Below are positions 15,366-24,232 of a stretch of 64,000 nt of DNA, piece after piece; the stretch's first letter is position 1; each line of letters opens with the position of its first letter. The translations under genes and the position numbers were made by a program. Below the pieces are notes generated by a model. It saw only the letters and a program-made list of their open reading frames with translations. It was not told the origin of the DNA and searched no databases. Where the stretch lies: NCBI RefSeq assembly GCF_004339725.1, contig NZ_SMGK01000004.1, forward strand, positions 248,001 to 312,000, given 5' to 3'. This DNA is from Acidipila rosea. Its GTDB lineage: Bacteria; Acidobacteriota; Terriglobia; Terriglobales; Acidobacteriaceae.

Positions 15366-18300
15366 TTAAAAAGTGAAGATTGCCTGCAGGAAGATGCGGC
15401 GGCTGGCCGAGCCGGAGGAGAAGATGCGGCCTGCAAGCTGATTGGATTGACCAAACTCGGGCGAATCAACCACGCCAGTGGGGGGCGCGAGGTTGATGTC
15501 GTTGAAGAGATTGAGTGCCTGGGCGCTGAGGGTCAGGTTATAGCGACGGCCGGTATTGTCACCGAAGCCGCCATGCGGACCACCGCCGCTCAGTCCGCGA
15601 CCGCCTAATCCGCCTCTCGGGCCGCCGCCATGTGGGCCGCCGGCAGGGCCGCCGCCAGCCTTGGTCTTCTGGCCGAAGCCGATGGTCTTGCTCAGCCGCA
15701 GGTTGAAGGCGAAGAGGTTGGGACCATTGCCATAGTAGATCGGAATAGGCGCTTCATTGGGGCCGGGAGTTACGTTGAATGTGCCGTAACTCGTCTTGAG
15801 GATGTTAGTGTCGCCCGGCTGCGCAAAGGCCGGCCGGTCGGTGAAGAAGGAGTCGCCGTTCTGATCCTGGCTGAGCGTGATGTTGAATGGCCTGCCCGCG
15901 TTGAAGACGACAAAGGGGCTCACGCGCAGCGCATATGGCGCGGCCCACGAACCCATGAAGAAGAACTGGTCGCGCGAGTCGAAGGCTGCGCGTCCGTAGT
16001 CCTGGTGAAGATTATCCGAATTCGAGGGGTTCGAGGATACGCCGTTGGCATCGCTGTTAGCGTAGCTGAGCGTATTGAAGCCGAAGAAAGACAGCTTCTG
16101 CCCGGCGCGCAGATTGAAGTTGGCGATGAGCTGGTTCTGGTTGAAAAGGCCCTCAGAGTAGTACTGATAAACATTGCCCTCGGCGGGATTGTAGGTGGGC
16201 GAATAAGGCGCGTTGGCGTTGCGCGTGACGAGCTGATACTCGCCGCGTGAGGCAAGATAGGTGAGCGAGAAGGTGGCGTTCTTTGAGACCTGGTGCTCAA
16301 TGCCAAAGGCGCCCTGAATGATCTGCGGCGCATGCAGATTGGGCGCGATCTGGTAAATCGCCGAGAGCGAGCTGGTGCTGCCTGCACCGGCGCAGGCGCC
16401 CAGGTCGTTCTGGGCGATGTTGGAGGTAAAGAAGCAGGCAGGATCGGCGACTACCGTCTCCTTCTGCACGATGTTGTTCTGACGGGCCGCCTGCTGGATC
16501 TGCGCCAGATGGAAGCGGTCATAGAAGATGCCGAATCCGCCGCGCAGGACCGTCTTCGGTGGGTGGTTATGGCGGGAGATGCCGTAGGCGAAGCTCAGGC
16601 GCGGTCCCCAGTCTTCATGATCGGGGATATTGGTCTGCGTCTCGAAGCGCATGCCATAGCTGAAGGTGAAATTTTTGCTGACCCGCCAATCGTCCTGGTA
16701 GAAGATGCCGGCGTCGGTGAGGTGAACGAGGATCGCCGGGGTGCCGGTGACGTAGGTGAGCTGGCTTGCGCCACCGCCTTGCGCGAGTATCTGGCTGAAG
16801 GATTCGCCATTCTGCAGGCCGAGCTGCGTGATCTTGTAGGCACTGAGTGCGCTGATGGTGCAGCCGCTCGCGGAAGTCCCGCTGCAGCCGGGCAGCGTAG
16901 CCGGGCAGCCGGAGGGAGGACAGGGACGCTGACCGAAGGTAAAGACGCCGTTGAAGCCGGAGTTGGCTGAGTTCGCATCGCGCCGGATGCGCAGACGGAA
17001 GCCAGCGTCGATGGCATGGGTCTTGGTTGCGATGGTCGCAATGTCCTGAAGCTCGTAGCGGTCGGTGTGGTCCTGAATGGCCTGTTCCTGATTGCCGCCG
17101 GTGGTGAAGGCTCCGCCGACCTGCACCTGTGGAGTAAAGGCTGCAGGCGTCTGGCTGGAGCGGTCGTGCAGCCATTGAAAGAGGATCTCGTTGATGACCT
17201 TGGAGCTGACGATCTGCGTGTCGCTCATCTGGAGCGTGCTTTCCGTCTCCTCGGCGTTGTAGGCCTGGTCACGGAGGGAGAACTGGCCGACTCCTTCATT
17301 CTGCTGATAGTTGTCGAAGTACTGATAGCGCACGCTGAGGGTGTTGTTCTTGCCCAGCTGCAGATCGACGCGGGGAGCGATGTTGGTGCGCAGGCGCGGG
17401 TTGGGCAGCGCGTCCTGGAAGTTCAGCGTGTTGTGGGCGAAATCCAGATCGTTCGGGTTGTAAGCGAAGATGATGGCATCGTCGCCGATGTGGCGCTGCT
17501 CGGCGCTGACGAAGAAGGATGCATTCTTGTTGATCGGCCCGCTCAGGGTGCCGTTGTATTGATAGCTGTAATAGGACGGAATGTTCTTGCTGAAGGGATT
17601 GCCGGTATTGAGTCCGGAGCTGTTGCCCTGCATGAAGACCTGTCCGTGGAACTTATCGGTGCCAGGCTTGGTGAGGATCTCGATGCGCCCGTAACCCAGC
17701 TTGTCGAACTCGGCGGAAAACGGGTTCTGGTTGATCTTGATTTCGCGGATCGCGGATTTGGGCGGCAGTTGGCCGGCGGTGAAGCCATCGATGAAAATCT
17801 GGGCGCCGCTGGGGCCGGCTCCCGGACCTGCGAGCGCGTTTAGTTCATTCTGCAGCTCGGTGGGATCGTCAGAAAGAGCGTCGAGGTCTTTGCCGGTGAT
17901 GATGACGCTGTTGGCATTCTGATCGGGGCTGACGCTCACCGTCGGCGCATTCACGTTGACTTCGACGTTCTGCTGCTGCACCTCAATTACGAGGGAGAAG
18001 TTAAGCAGCTTCGCCTGGCCCTTGCCTACATGGACGTCTGGGATGGTGACGGGCGCGAAGCCCGGCGCGGTAGCTGTGATCGTGTAAGTGCCTGGAGCCA
18101 GTCCGGGAATGGTGTAAGCGCCGCCCGAGTCGGCAGTGGCTGAGTTGATCTGTCCTGCGACGGAGCTGACGTTGACGGTCGCGCCTGGAATCACCGCACC
18201 GGAGGGATCAGCGACTACGCCATGCAGGCTGCCTGCTGCCGTGGGCGTGCCGGGAGCATCTGCCGACGGGCTCTCAAGGTTCTGAGCGAAGGCAGCCGCT

Positions 18301-18374
18301 GTGCCCGCTCCGGGAGCGAGCAGCAGGGCAGGAACAAAGACAGCAAGAGTGAGAACGAGGCTTTTCAGTTTCAC
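15366..18374 (-). CDS. TonB-dependent receptor, Oar-like with carboxypeptidase regulatory domain
   Basis: A 1002-residue outer-membrane receptor with a signal peptide. Residues about 45-130 form a carboxypeptidase-regulatory-like Ig fold (GSLHGVVADPSGAVIPGATVNV pattern with YTIPGLAPGTYTITA). A plug-like region follows (VIITGKDLDALSDDP, IFIDGFTAGQLPP, GYGRIEILTKPGT), then a beta-barrel rich in aromatic strands and ending in Phe (IFLQAIFTF), as barrels do. This architecture is greatly expanded in Acidobacteria. The substrate is unknown. It starts GTG with GGAG upstream. A glycine-rich stretch lies near the C-terminus (about residues 905-940). It follows the DUF5666 gene by 62 bases. Confidence 0.93.
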   Translation of the reverse strand: MKLKSLVLTLAVFVPALLLAPGAGTAAAFAQNLESPSADAPGTPTAAGSLHGVVADPSGAVIPGATVNVSSVAGQINSATADSGGAYTIPGLAPGTYTITATAPGFAPVTIPDVHVGKGQAKLLNFSLVIEVQQQNVEVNVNAPTVSVSPDQNANSVIITGKDLDALSDDPTELQNELNALAGPGAGPSGAQIFIDGFTAGQLPPKSAIREIKINQNPFSAEFDKLGYGRIEILTKPGTDKFHGQVFMQGNSSGLNTGNPFSKNIPSYYSYQYNGTLSGPINKNASFFVSAEQRHIGDDAIIFAYNPNDLDFAHNTLNFQDALPNPRLRTNIAPRVDLQLGKNNTLSVRYQYFDNYQQNEGVGQFSLRDQAYNAEETESTLQMSDTQIVSSKVINEILFQWLHDRSSQTPAAFTPQVQVGGAFTTGGNQEQAIQDHTDRYELQDIATIATKTHAIDAGFRLRIRRDANSANSGFNGVFTFGQRPCPPSGCPATLPGCSGTSASGCTISALSAYKITQLGLQNGESFSQILAQGGGASQLTYVTGTPAILVHLTDAGIFYQDDWRVSKNFTFSYGMRFETQTNIPDHEDWGPRLSFAYGISRHNHPPKTVLRGGFGIFYDRFHLAQIQQAARQNNIVQKETVVADPACFFTSNIAQNDLGACAGAGSTSSLSAIYQIAPNLHAPQIIQGAFGIEHQVSKNATFSLTYLASRGEYQLVTRNANAPYSPTYNPAEGNVYQYYSEGLFNQNQLIANFNLRAGQKLSFFGFNTLSYANSDANGVSSNPSNSDNLHQDYGRAAFDSRDQFFFMGSWAAPYALRVSPFVVFNAGRPFNITLSQDQNGDSFFTDRPAFAQPGDTNILKTSYGTFNVTPGPNEAPIPIYYGNGPNLFAFNLRLSKTIGFGQKTKAGGGPAGGPHGGGPRGGLGGRGLSGGGPHGGFGDNTGRRYNLTLSAQALNLFNDINLAPPTGVVDSPEFGQSNQLAGRIFSSGSASRRIFLQAIFTF

Positions 18375-18436
18375 GAGTCTCCAGGTAATTTAAAAATCGA
18401 ATTTTCGTTGGTCGTGCGGACTACGTTAGTTTCGGC

Positions 18437-19597
18437 TTACTGGGGTTGCTGGGCGTCGGCAGCGCCCTCTCCTCCTCCGAGGCTCCAGGAGGCAGAAAAG
18501 ACACTTTCACTGGCGCCTGGGGAGGCCTGCAGCAGGGATTCCACGCCCGCCAGTACGGTGATTGCGGTTACTTGGCCGGCGGCTGCATCGCTGGCGACGA
18601 TCATGACGGCCTCGCCTTTATGCAGATCGGCAAGGGTAATAGTGGGGGCGCGCTGCAATATCTGCGCGAGCCCCTCGCGAGGTTGAGCGCCGCCCTCGGG
18701 AGCGCCGTGCGCCATCTCAGGATGAGGCTGATGGCCAGCAGCGGCAGCAGTAGGTGGAGTGGCGGGCTTGAGCTGCCGAGCGATCATCTGCGCCATCTCT
18801 GGGGGCAGCTTGTGGATCTGCGACTGGTTGTTGAGGTGGATGACCGCCGGCTTCTTCGTTGCAAGATCGAGGACGGTGATGGTTTGGGCTGCATTGTCTG
18901 CGGCCAGGATGGAGCCCGCTATATTGCGGAAGGCGCCGAAGACAATCTCCTCCGCCTTCAAAGTGCCCCCTTCGCGATCGCCGCGGGCGCGCAACTGGTC
19001 CCCGGGCTTGATCTGACCCACGGAGGATGGCTTTGCATCGTCATACTTCACGGAGTCTGGCGCGTACTGGCGGACAACGGTTGCGGGCGTGGTCTCAATG
19101 GTTAAAGGACGCGGCGCCGTCCCCGCAGCGATGTTGACGTTGATGGTTCCGCTTGCCGGGTCGACAGCTTTGACCAGCCCGCTGATGCCGCGGCGCTGCC
19201 AGTCTTCACGCTGCTGCTGCTGGCGCTGGGCGATGTCAGACTGCTTCATTGCGATCAGGAGGCTGGCATCGGCTCCGGGCGCGGCGCGGACAAGCACGCG
19301 ATCGCCCACGGCGAGGTCGGTCAGCTTGATCGGGGTGGCGCCGCTGAGAGTCTTCTCCCCAGGCGCGGTGCGCACCATGCGGGTGCTCTCCCCGACAGTG
19401 ACCTGCGACTCTGCGCCGGCATCTGACTTGATGGTGAGGGTGTTGCCCGTGATGGCGGTGAGCGTGCCGAGCACGCGAGCAGCTGGCGCGGGCGCCGCCT
19501 GCTGCTGCGAGGATTTCGCGGCCATTGATGGCATGCTCGAACAGGCCATGACGAATGCAAGGGAGACAATGCCGATGTTGTGAGATGAAGGTTTCAT
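18437..19597 (-). CDS. Secreted DUF5666-type protein
   Basis: A 386-residue exported protein. The N-terminus is hydrophobic and ends in FVMACSS, possibly a lipobox, otherwise an ordinary signal cleaved at SMAA. The body consists of repeated small beta units: LGTLTAITGNTLTIKSDAG, SGLVKAVDPASGTINVNIA, AGSILAADNAAQTITVLDL, with KPGDQLRARGDREGGTLKAEEIVFG between. This is the DUF5666 pattern, an OB/beta-barrel-like repeat of unknown role. A Pro/Ala/His-rich linker lies near residues 275-310. It is the first gene of a minus-strand group with the TonB receptor and the PhoD-like phosphatase, and may assist surface binding there, which is inference only. Confidence 0.82.
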   Translation of the reverse strand: MKPSSHNIGIVSLAFVMACSSMPSMAAKSSQQQAAPAPAARVLGTLTAITGNTLTIKSDAGAESQVTVGESTRMVRTAPGEKTLSGATPIKLTDLAVGDRVLVRAAPGADASLLIAMKQSDIAQRQQQQREDWQRRGISGLVKAVDPASGTINVNIAAGTAPRPLTIETTPATVVRQYAPDSVKYDDAKPSSVGQIKPGDQLRARGDREGGTLKAEEIVFGAFRNIAGSILAADNAAQTITVLDLATKKPAVIHLNNQSQIHKLPPEMAQMIARQLKPATPPTAAAAGHQPHPEMAHGAPEGGAQPREGLAQILQRAPTITLADLHKGEAVMIVASDAAAGQVTAITVLAGVESLLQASPGASESVFSASWSLGGGEGAADAQQPQ

Positions 19598-19786
19598 CGT
19601 TCCTATTGTCCCGGCGGAGTGACGCTTCGGCCTTGGGAATACTTCTGTAATGGAAGACGAGAGCTCACTTAAAAAGTTTCATCTTTGATAAGCAGAGTTG
19701 GCCAATGGATGGAGATGCTTCCTCTCCGCCGAACCAAGTATGATCGATAGCGGTAGGCGGCGCTGGAGCCGCTTTTGAGGAGTTCA

Positions 19787-21082
19787 ATGGCGATAACAAA
19801 TGTGAGTGGTCCGACAGCGGCAAACTATGCCGGCGAGACCAACAAGAGCGCGATGGCGATGGTCACGACGCTCTTTTTTATGTGGGGCTTTCTCACCGCG
19901 CTCAATGACATTCTCATCCCGCATCTGAGGAACATCTTCAGCCTCAACTATACGGAGTCGATGCTGGTGCAGTTTACGTTCTTCTCCGGCTACGCGGTGT
20001 TCGGGATACCATCCGGCAAAGTGGTCGAGTGGATTGGCTATCAAAGATCAATGGTGGCCGGGCTGTTTATGATGGGCGTCGGTGCTGTGCTCTTTATTCC
20101 TGCGGCGAGTGCTCCGTCCTTTCCCTTTTTCCTCGGCGCGCAGGTGGTGCTGGTAGCAGGCATCGTGCTGCTGCAAACGGCGGCGAATCCCTACGTCACA
20201 ATTCTGGGACCGGCGGAATCGGGGGCTAGCCGGCTGAATCTCACGCAAGCTTTCAATTCGCTGGGCACGACATTAGCGCCCTATTTTGGGAGTCTTTTGA
20301 TCCTGACGGCGACTGCCGAGAGCGCGGCACAAATTTCTAAAATGCACGGTTCCGCGCTGCGGTTTTACCAGGTTCGCGAAGCTGCGTCGGTCAAGATGCC
20401 ATACCTCGGTATCGCCATAGCGCTGGTGTTGCTCGGCGTGATCATCGCTATTTACAAGTTTCCTCGGATAAGCACAACTAAAGACTTTCGTCCCATGAAG
20501 GCGGCCGACCACGCGCACAGCGTCTGGAGGTATCGGCACATGGTGCTCGGCGCCATTGCGATCTTTCTGTACGTCGGCGCGGAAGTCTCGATCGGCAGCT
20601 TTCTCACAAATTACTTCTCGCAGCCGGATACAGGCGGCATGACCATCCAGACAGCTGCGAAGTTGGTCTCGTTCTACTGGGGCGGGGCGATGGTCGGTCG
20701 CTTTATCGGTTCGGCGGTGCTGCAGCGTGTTTCGACCGCGAAGCTGGTAGGACTTTGCTCTGTGGTTGCCTTTGGGCTCCTGGTGACCTCGATCTTTTCC
20801 TTTGGAATGCTTGCGGTGTGGACGATCCTTCTGGTGGGTCTCTTTAACTCCATCCTGTTTCCGAGCATCTTTACGCTTGGGATAGCGGAGTTGGGGCCGC
20901 TCACTGGCGAGGGCTCAGGAATTCTGGTTTCGGCCATCGTCGGTGGCGGGTTGCTGCCGCTGGCGGAGGGCGCTCTGGCGGATCGCATCGGCATCCACCA
21001 TGCGTTTATCATCCCGGCACTCTGCTATGTGTTTATTGCCTATTACGGATTCAGCGGATCGAAGGTCAGACTGCCTGCCTGA
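19787..21082 (+). CDS. MFS sugar permease, FHS family (FucP/GluP-like)
   Basis: A polytopic permease of 431 residues from the ATG at 19787, which has GAGGAG six bases upstream; the in-frame TTG at 19775 lies inside that site and is unlikely. The first helix region NKSAMAMVTTLFFMWGFLTALNDILIP, shortened to its hallmark FFMWGFLTALNDILIP, is diagnostic of the fucose/glucose/galactose:H+ symporter family. Other marks are FFSGYAVFGIPSGK and LLQTAANPYV (the family's NPY motif). About twelve membrane segments can be counted. It imports a hexose or deoxyhexose with protons; the exact sugar is not clear. It is not clustered with sugar catabolic genes. Confidence 0.92.
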   Translation: MAITNVSGPTAANYAGETNKSAMAMVTTLFFMWGFLTALNDILIPHLRNIFSLNYTESMLVQFTFFSGYAVFGIPSGKVVEWIGYQRSMVAGLFMMGVGAVLFIPAASAPSFPFFLGAQVVLVAGIVLLQTAANPYVTILGPAESGASRLNLTQAFNSLGTTLAPYFGSLLILTATAESAAQISKMHGSALRFYQVREAASVKMPYLGIAIALVLLGVIIAIYKFPRISTTKDFRPMKAADHAHSVWRYRHMVLGAIAIFLYVGAEVSIGSFLTNYFSQPDTGGMTIQTAAKLVSFYWGGAMVGRFIGSAVLQRVSTAKLVGLCSVVAFGLLVTSIFSFGMLAVWTILLVGLFNSILFPSIFTLGIAELGPLTGEGSGILVSAIVGGGLLPLAEGALADRIGIHHAFIIPALCYVFIAYYGFSGSKVRLPA

Positions 21083-21097
21083 GAAGGCGGGCGGCAA

Positions 21098-21253
21098 ATG
21101 CAGGTTGACGAGAGTCGTTTCCTCTGGTTTGATGTGAGCAACGGTATGCAGACGCGCAGCAATAGCGATTTCACCACCATGCGGGCCATTGGTCTCGGCA
21201 TTGCGATCGCTATTATTACCATCCCCAATCGAAATGCGGGTGGAGAGCGCTAA
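21098..21253 (+). CDS. Possible 51-residue small protein
   Basis: An ATG 15 bases after the permease stop, preceded by GAAGGCGGG, opens a frame of 51 codons ending TAA. The product begins MQVDESRFLWFDVSNG and has a short hydrophobic segment (MRAIGLGIAIAIITIP). It ends just before an intrinsic terminator, so it would be the last part of the permease transcript. No family is recognised; it may be a chance frame. Confidence 0.35.
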   Translation: MQVDESRFLWFDVSNGMQTRSNSDFTTMRAIGLGIAIAIITIPNRNAGGER

Positions 21254-21273
21254 GGCCTAAAAAGATTCAAACA

Positions 21274-21316
21274 AAGAGCCACCACCCGCGAAGAGCGGAT
21301 GGTGGCTTTCTTATTT
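21274..21316 (+). terminator. Intrinsic terminator after the sugar permease
   Basis: A GCCACCACCCGC / GCGGATGGTGGC hairpin with one mismatch and a GAAGA loop is followed by TTTCTTATTTT. It ends the permease unit, shortly before ilvA. Confidence 0.9.
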
Positions 21317-21339
21317 TGGGGTGAACGAAGGGGAAGACA

Positions 21340-22563
21340 ATGGCAGAGAAACAGAGCGTGAGCCTGGCGGATGTGAAAGCGGCGCGCAGGCGTATCAGGG
21401 ACTTTATTTACCTCTCACCGGCGCCGCATTCGGCGGAGTTGTCCCAGATGACCGGGCAGCAGGTGTTCCTCAAGCTCGACAACCTGCAGCGTACGGGAGC
21501 CTTCAAGGAGCGCGGCGCGCTGAACAAGATACTGACGCTCAGTGAGGAAGAGAAGCGCCGGGGCGTAATTGCTGCCAGCGCTGGAAACCATGCGCAGGCG
21601 GTGGCCTATCACTCCACCGCGCGGGGCATCCGCTCCCGCATCGTGATGCCGCTGATGACGCCGCTGGTAAAGGTGGCAGCGACCTCCGGGTTCGGCGCAG
21701 AGGTGGTGCTGCACGGCTCGAACTATGACGAAGCCTGCAGCGAGGCTCTGCGACAGGGTGCAGCAGACGGGATGACATTTCTGCATCCGTTTGACGATCC
21801 GGCGGTGATCGCGGGGCAGGGAACGATTGGGCTGGAATTGCTGGAGCAGGTGCCTGACCTGGAAGCAGTGGTGGTGCCGATTGGCGGTGGCGGCCTGATC
21901 AGCGGCGTGGCCTGCGCTATCAAGGAGAGCAGGCCCGATGTGCGCGTGGTCGGCGTGCAGACGGAGCGGCTGCCCTCCATGCTGCGCGCTGTGGAGGCAG
22001 GAGGCCCGGTGACGATTGCCGCAGATGCGACGGTGGCTGACGGCATTGCGGTGAGGCGGGCGGGCGAACTCACCTATCCGCTGGTGGCGCGGTATGTCGA
22101 TGAGATTGTGGCTGTCGATGAAGAAGAAATTGCGAAGGCGATCATGGTCTTGCTGGAGCGGGAAAAGACGCTTGCCGAAGGAGCGGGCGCGGTGGCGTTG
22201 GCTGCGCTGCTGCAGGCGAAGACCAGCCTTAAGGGAAAGAAGACGGCGGTGCTGGTCTGCGGCGGCAACATCGATGTGAGCCTGCTGGCGAAGATTATTG
22301 AACGGGGCCTGGTGAAGGATGGACGAAGAACGCGGCTGCGGATTCACCTGACCGACAGACCCGGCGCGCTGCACCAGCTCACGAAGATTATTGCGGAGGC
22401 GAGCGCCAATATCGTGCAGACTGCGCACGATCGCGCCTACTACGGAGTGAACCTGGGGGATACGGTGATCGATGTGACCCTGGAGACGCGCGGCGATGAA
22501 CACATCGATCGAATCCGCAAGGCGCTGAGCGGCGGAGGGTACAAGCACGAGCGCATCGAGTAG
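21340..22563 (+). CDS. ilvA: Threonine ammonia-lyase (threonine/serine dehydratase)
   Basis: A 407-residue PLP enzyme converting threonine to 2-oxobutyrate and ammonia, for isoleucine synthesis or threonine breakdown. The PLP lysine is Lys56 in TGAFKERGALNK, and the phosphate-binding loop is PIGGGGLISG. The C-terminal 80 residues (RIHLTDRPGALHQLTKIIAE) form a single ACT-like domain. The length (about 400) and single ACT domain match the TdcB/short IlvA type rather than the 500-residue biosynthetic enzyme with two ACT-like units. It stands after a terminator with its own start; no other branched-chain genes are nearby. Confidence 0.92.
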   Translation: MAEKQSVSLADVKAARRRIRDFIYLSPAPHSAELSQMTGQQVFLKLDNLQRTGAFKERGALNKILTLSEEEKRRGVIAASAGNHAQAVAYHSTARGIRSRIVMPLMTPLVKVAATSGFGAEVVLHGSNYDEACSEALRQGAADGMTFLHPFDDPAVIAGQGTIGLELLEQVPDLEAVVVPIGGGGLISGVACAIKESRPDVRVVGVQTERLPSMLRAVEAGGPVTIAADATVADGIAVRRAGELTYPLVARYVDEIVAVDEEEIAKAIMVLLEREKTLAEGAGAVALAALLQAKTSLKGKKTAVLVCGGNIDVSLLAKIIERGLVKDGRRTRLRIHLTDRPGALHQLTKIIAEASANIVQTAHDRAYYGVNLGDTVIDVTLETRGDEHIDRIRKALSGGGYKHERIE

Positions 22564-22619
22564 GAGTACCATTACAAGCGGAAGCCCCAGGTGCACCCGG
22601 CCGGGACATTCTTACAGCT

Positions 22620-24092
22620 ATGACGCCAATCGCAGAAGCAGTACGCGCTCAGCATACGCTCGACCCGGAGAACTGGGATGAGCTTCGCACCCTCGGACAC
22701 AGAATGCTCGACGACATGTTCGAGCACCTGGAGACATTGCGCGGGCAACCTGCGTGGCAGCCGGTCCCGGCCGAAGTCCGGCAGGCGCTCGATGAGCCGC
22801 TGCCGCGAGGTTCGCAGCCTGTTGAAAGCGTCTACCAGGAATTTGTAACCAACATTGTTCCTTATACGAGCGGCAATCGGCATCCTCGCGCGTGGGGCTG
22901 GGTGCGCGGCAATGGAACGCCGCTGGCGATGCTGGCGGAGATGCTGGCCGCAGGCATCAACTCGCACTGCGGCGGCGGAAACCAGTCGCCGACGCTGGTG
23001 GAGGAGCAGGTGCTCGAGTGGCTGCGCGAGATCATGGGCATGCCGCAGGGAACCAGCGGCCTGCTGACGAGCGGCGGCACCATGGCAAACCTGATCGGGC
23101 TGGCTGTGGCGCGACATGCGAAGGCTGGTTTTGATATTCGCAAGGATGGGCTGCAGGGAGTGTCTGCACGGCTGACGGTTTACTGTTCCGCTGAAACGCA
23201 CATGTGGGCGCAAAAAAGCATGGAGCTGCTGGGGCTCGGTAGCCGGTCGCTGCGGCGGATCGCCGTCGATGCGGAATCCAGAATCGACATCGCTGGCCTG
23301 CGGAAGCAGATTGCGCAAGACAAGGTAGCGGGCCTGCATCCGATTGCCGTGATCGGGAATGCCGGCACGGTGAACACGGGTTCAGTCGATGATCTTATCG
23401 CGCTGCGCCAGCTTTGCGATGAGGCGGCCCTCTGGCTGCACGTGGATGGCGCGTTCGGCGCACTGCTGAAGCTGTCACCGAAGTACAGGCATCTGGTGCG
23501 GGGTGCGGAACTGGCCGACTCACTGGCGTTCGATCTGCACAAGTGGATGTATCTGCCGTTCGAGGTAGGGTGCGTACTGGTGCGCGATGCGGAGATGCAC
23601 CGCGCGGCGTTCGCTACTCCAGCGAGCTATCTCGAAGGTGCAGAGCGAGGGATGCTGGCGGGCGGGATGACTTTTTCCGATCGGGGCATCGAGCTCACCC
23701 GCGGGTTCAAGGCGCTGAAGGTGTGGATGTCGCTGAAGGCGCACGGCGTCGATGCTTACACGGCATTGATCGAACAGAACATGGAGCAGGCGGCGCATCT
23801 CGCGGACCGGGTGGACAAGCATGCAGAGCTGGAGTCGCTGTCGCGTCGGCAGATGAATATTGTCTGCTTCCGCTATCGCCCGGGGGCGCCAATGAGCGAC
23901 GAAGAGCTGAACCGGCTGAACCGGGAGATCGTGCTGCGGCTGCAGGAGTCGGGCGAGTTCGTGGTCTCAGGCACGGTGCTTGATGGGAAGTATGCGATCC
24001 GGGTGGCGAATACGAACCATCGCAGCCGGTTGGAGGACTTCGATGCGCTTGCGGAGGCTGTTATCGCCCGCGGTCAGCGCCTTCTGCTATAG
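22620..24092 (+). CDS. PLP-dependent group II amino-acid decarboxylase (AADC-like)
   Basis: A 490-residue PLP enzyme of the aromatic-L-amino-acid/tyrosine decarboxylase family. The lysine binding PLP is Lys308 in FDLHKWMYLPFEVG, Asp276 in HVDGAFGA binds the pyridine nitrogen, and His194 in AETHMW stacks on the ring. The SGGTMANLIGL phosphate-binding segment is present near 151. Length fits the family. The substrate may be an aromatic amino acid, though many bacterial homologues are uncharacterised. It follows ilvA by 57 bases on the same strand, a possible operon, without an evident shared pathway. Confidence 0.88.
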   Translation: MTPIAEAVRAQHTLDPENWDELRTLGHRMLDDMFEHLETLRGQPAWQPVPAEVRQALDEPLPRGSQPVESVYQEFVTNIVPYTSGNRHPRAWGWVRGNGTPLAMLAEMLAAGINSHCGGGNQSPTLVEEQVLEWLREIMGMPQGTSGLLTSGGTMANLIGLAVARHAKAGFDIRKDGLQGVSARLTVYCSAETHMWAQKSMELLGLGSRSLRRIAVDAESRIDIAGLRKQIAQDKVAGLHPIAVIGNAGTVNTGSVDDLIALRQLCDEAALWLHVDGAFGALLKLSPKYRHLVRGAELADSLAFDLHKWMYLPFEVGCVLVRDAEMHRAAFATPASYLEGAERGMLAGGMTFSDRGIELTRGFKALKVWMSLKAHGVDAYTALIEQNMEQAAHLADRVDKHAELESLSRRQMNIVCFRYRPGAPMSDEELNRLNREIVLRLQESGEFVVSGTVLDGKYAIRVANTNHRSRLEDFDALAEAVIARGQRLLL

Positions 24093-24232
24093 ATATCATC
24101 CTTTCGATGGAGGCGATTCTCCACCCTGGGTTGGGCCATCAAAATTGTTCTTCCATGGCGCTAACTTCCTCGTTGTGAACTCTTTTTCCAATGCATTAGA
24201 GTTCAGAGTGCGACCCCAGGAGGTTATGACCC

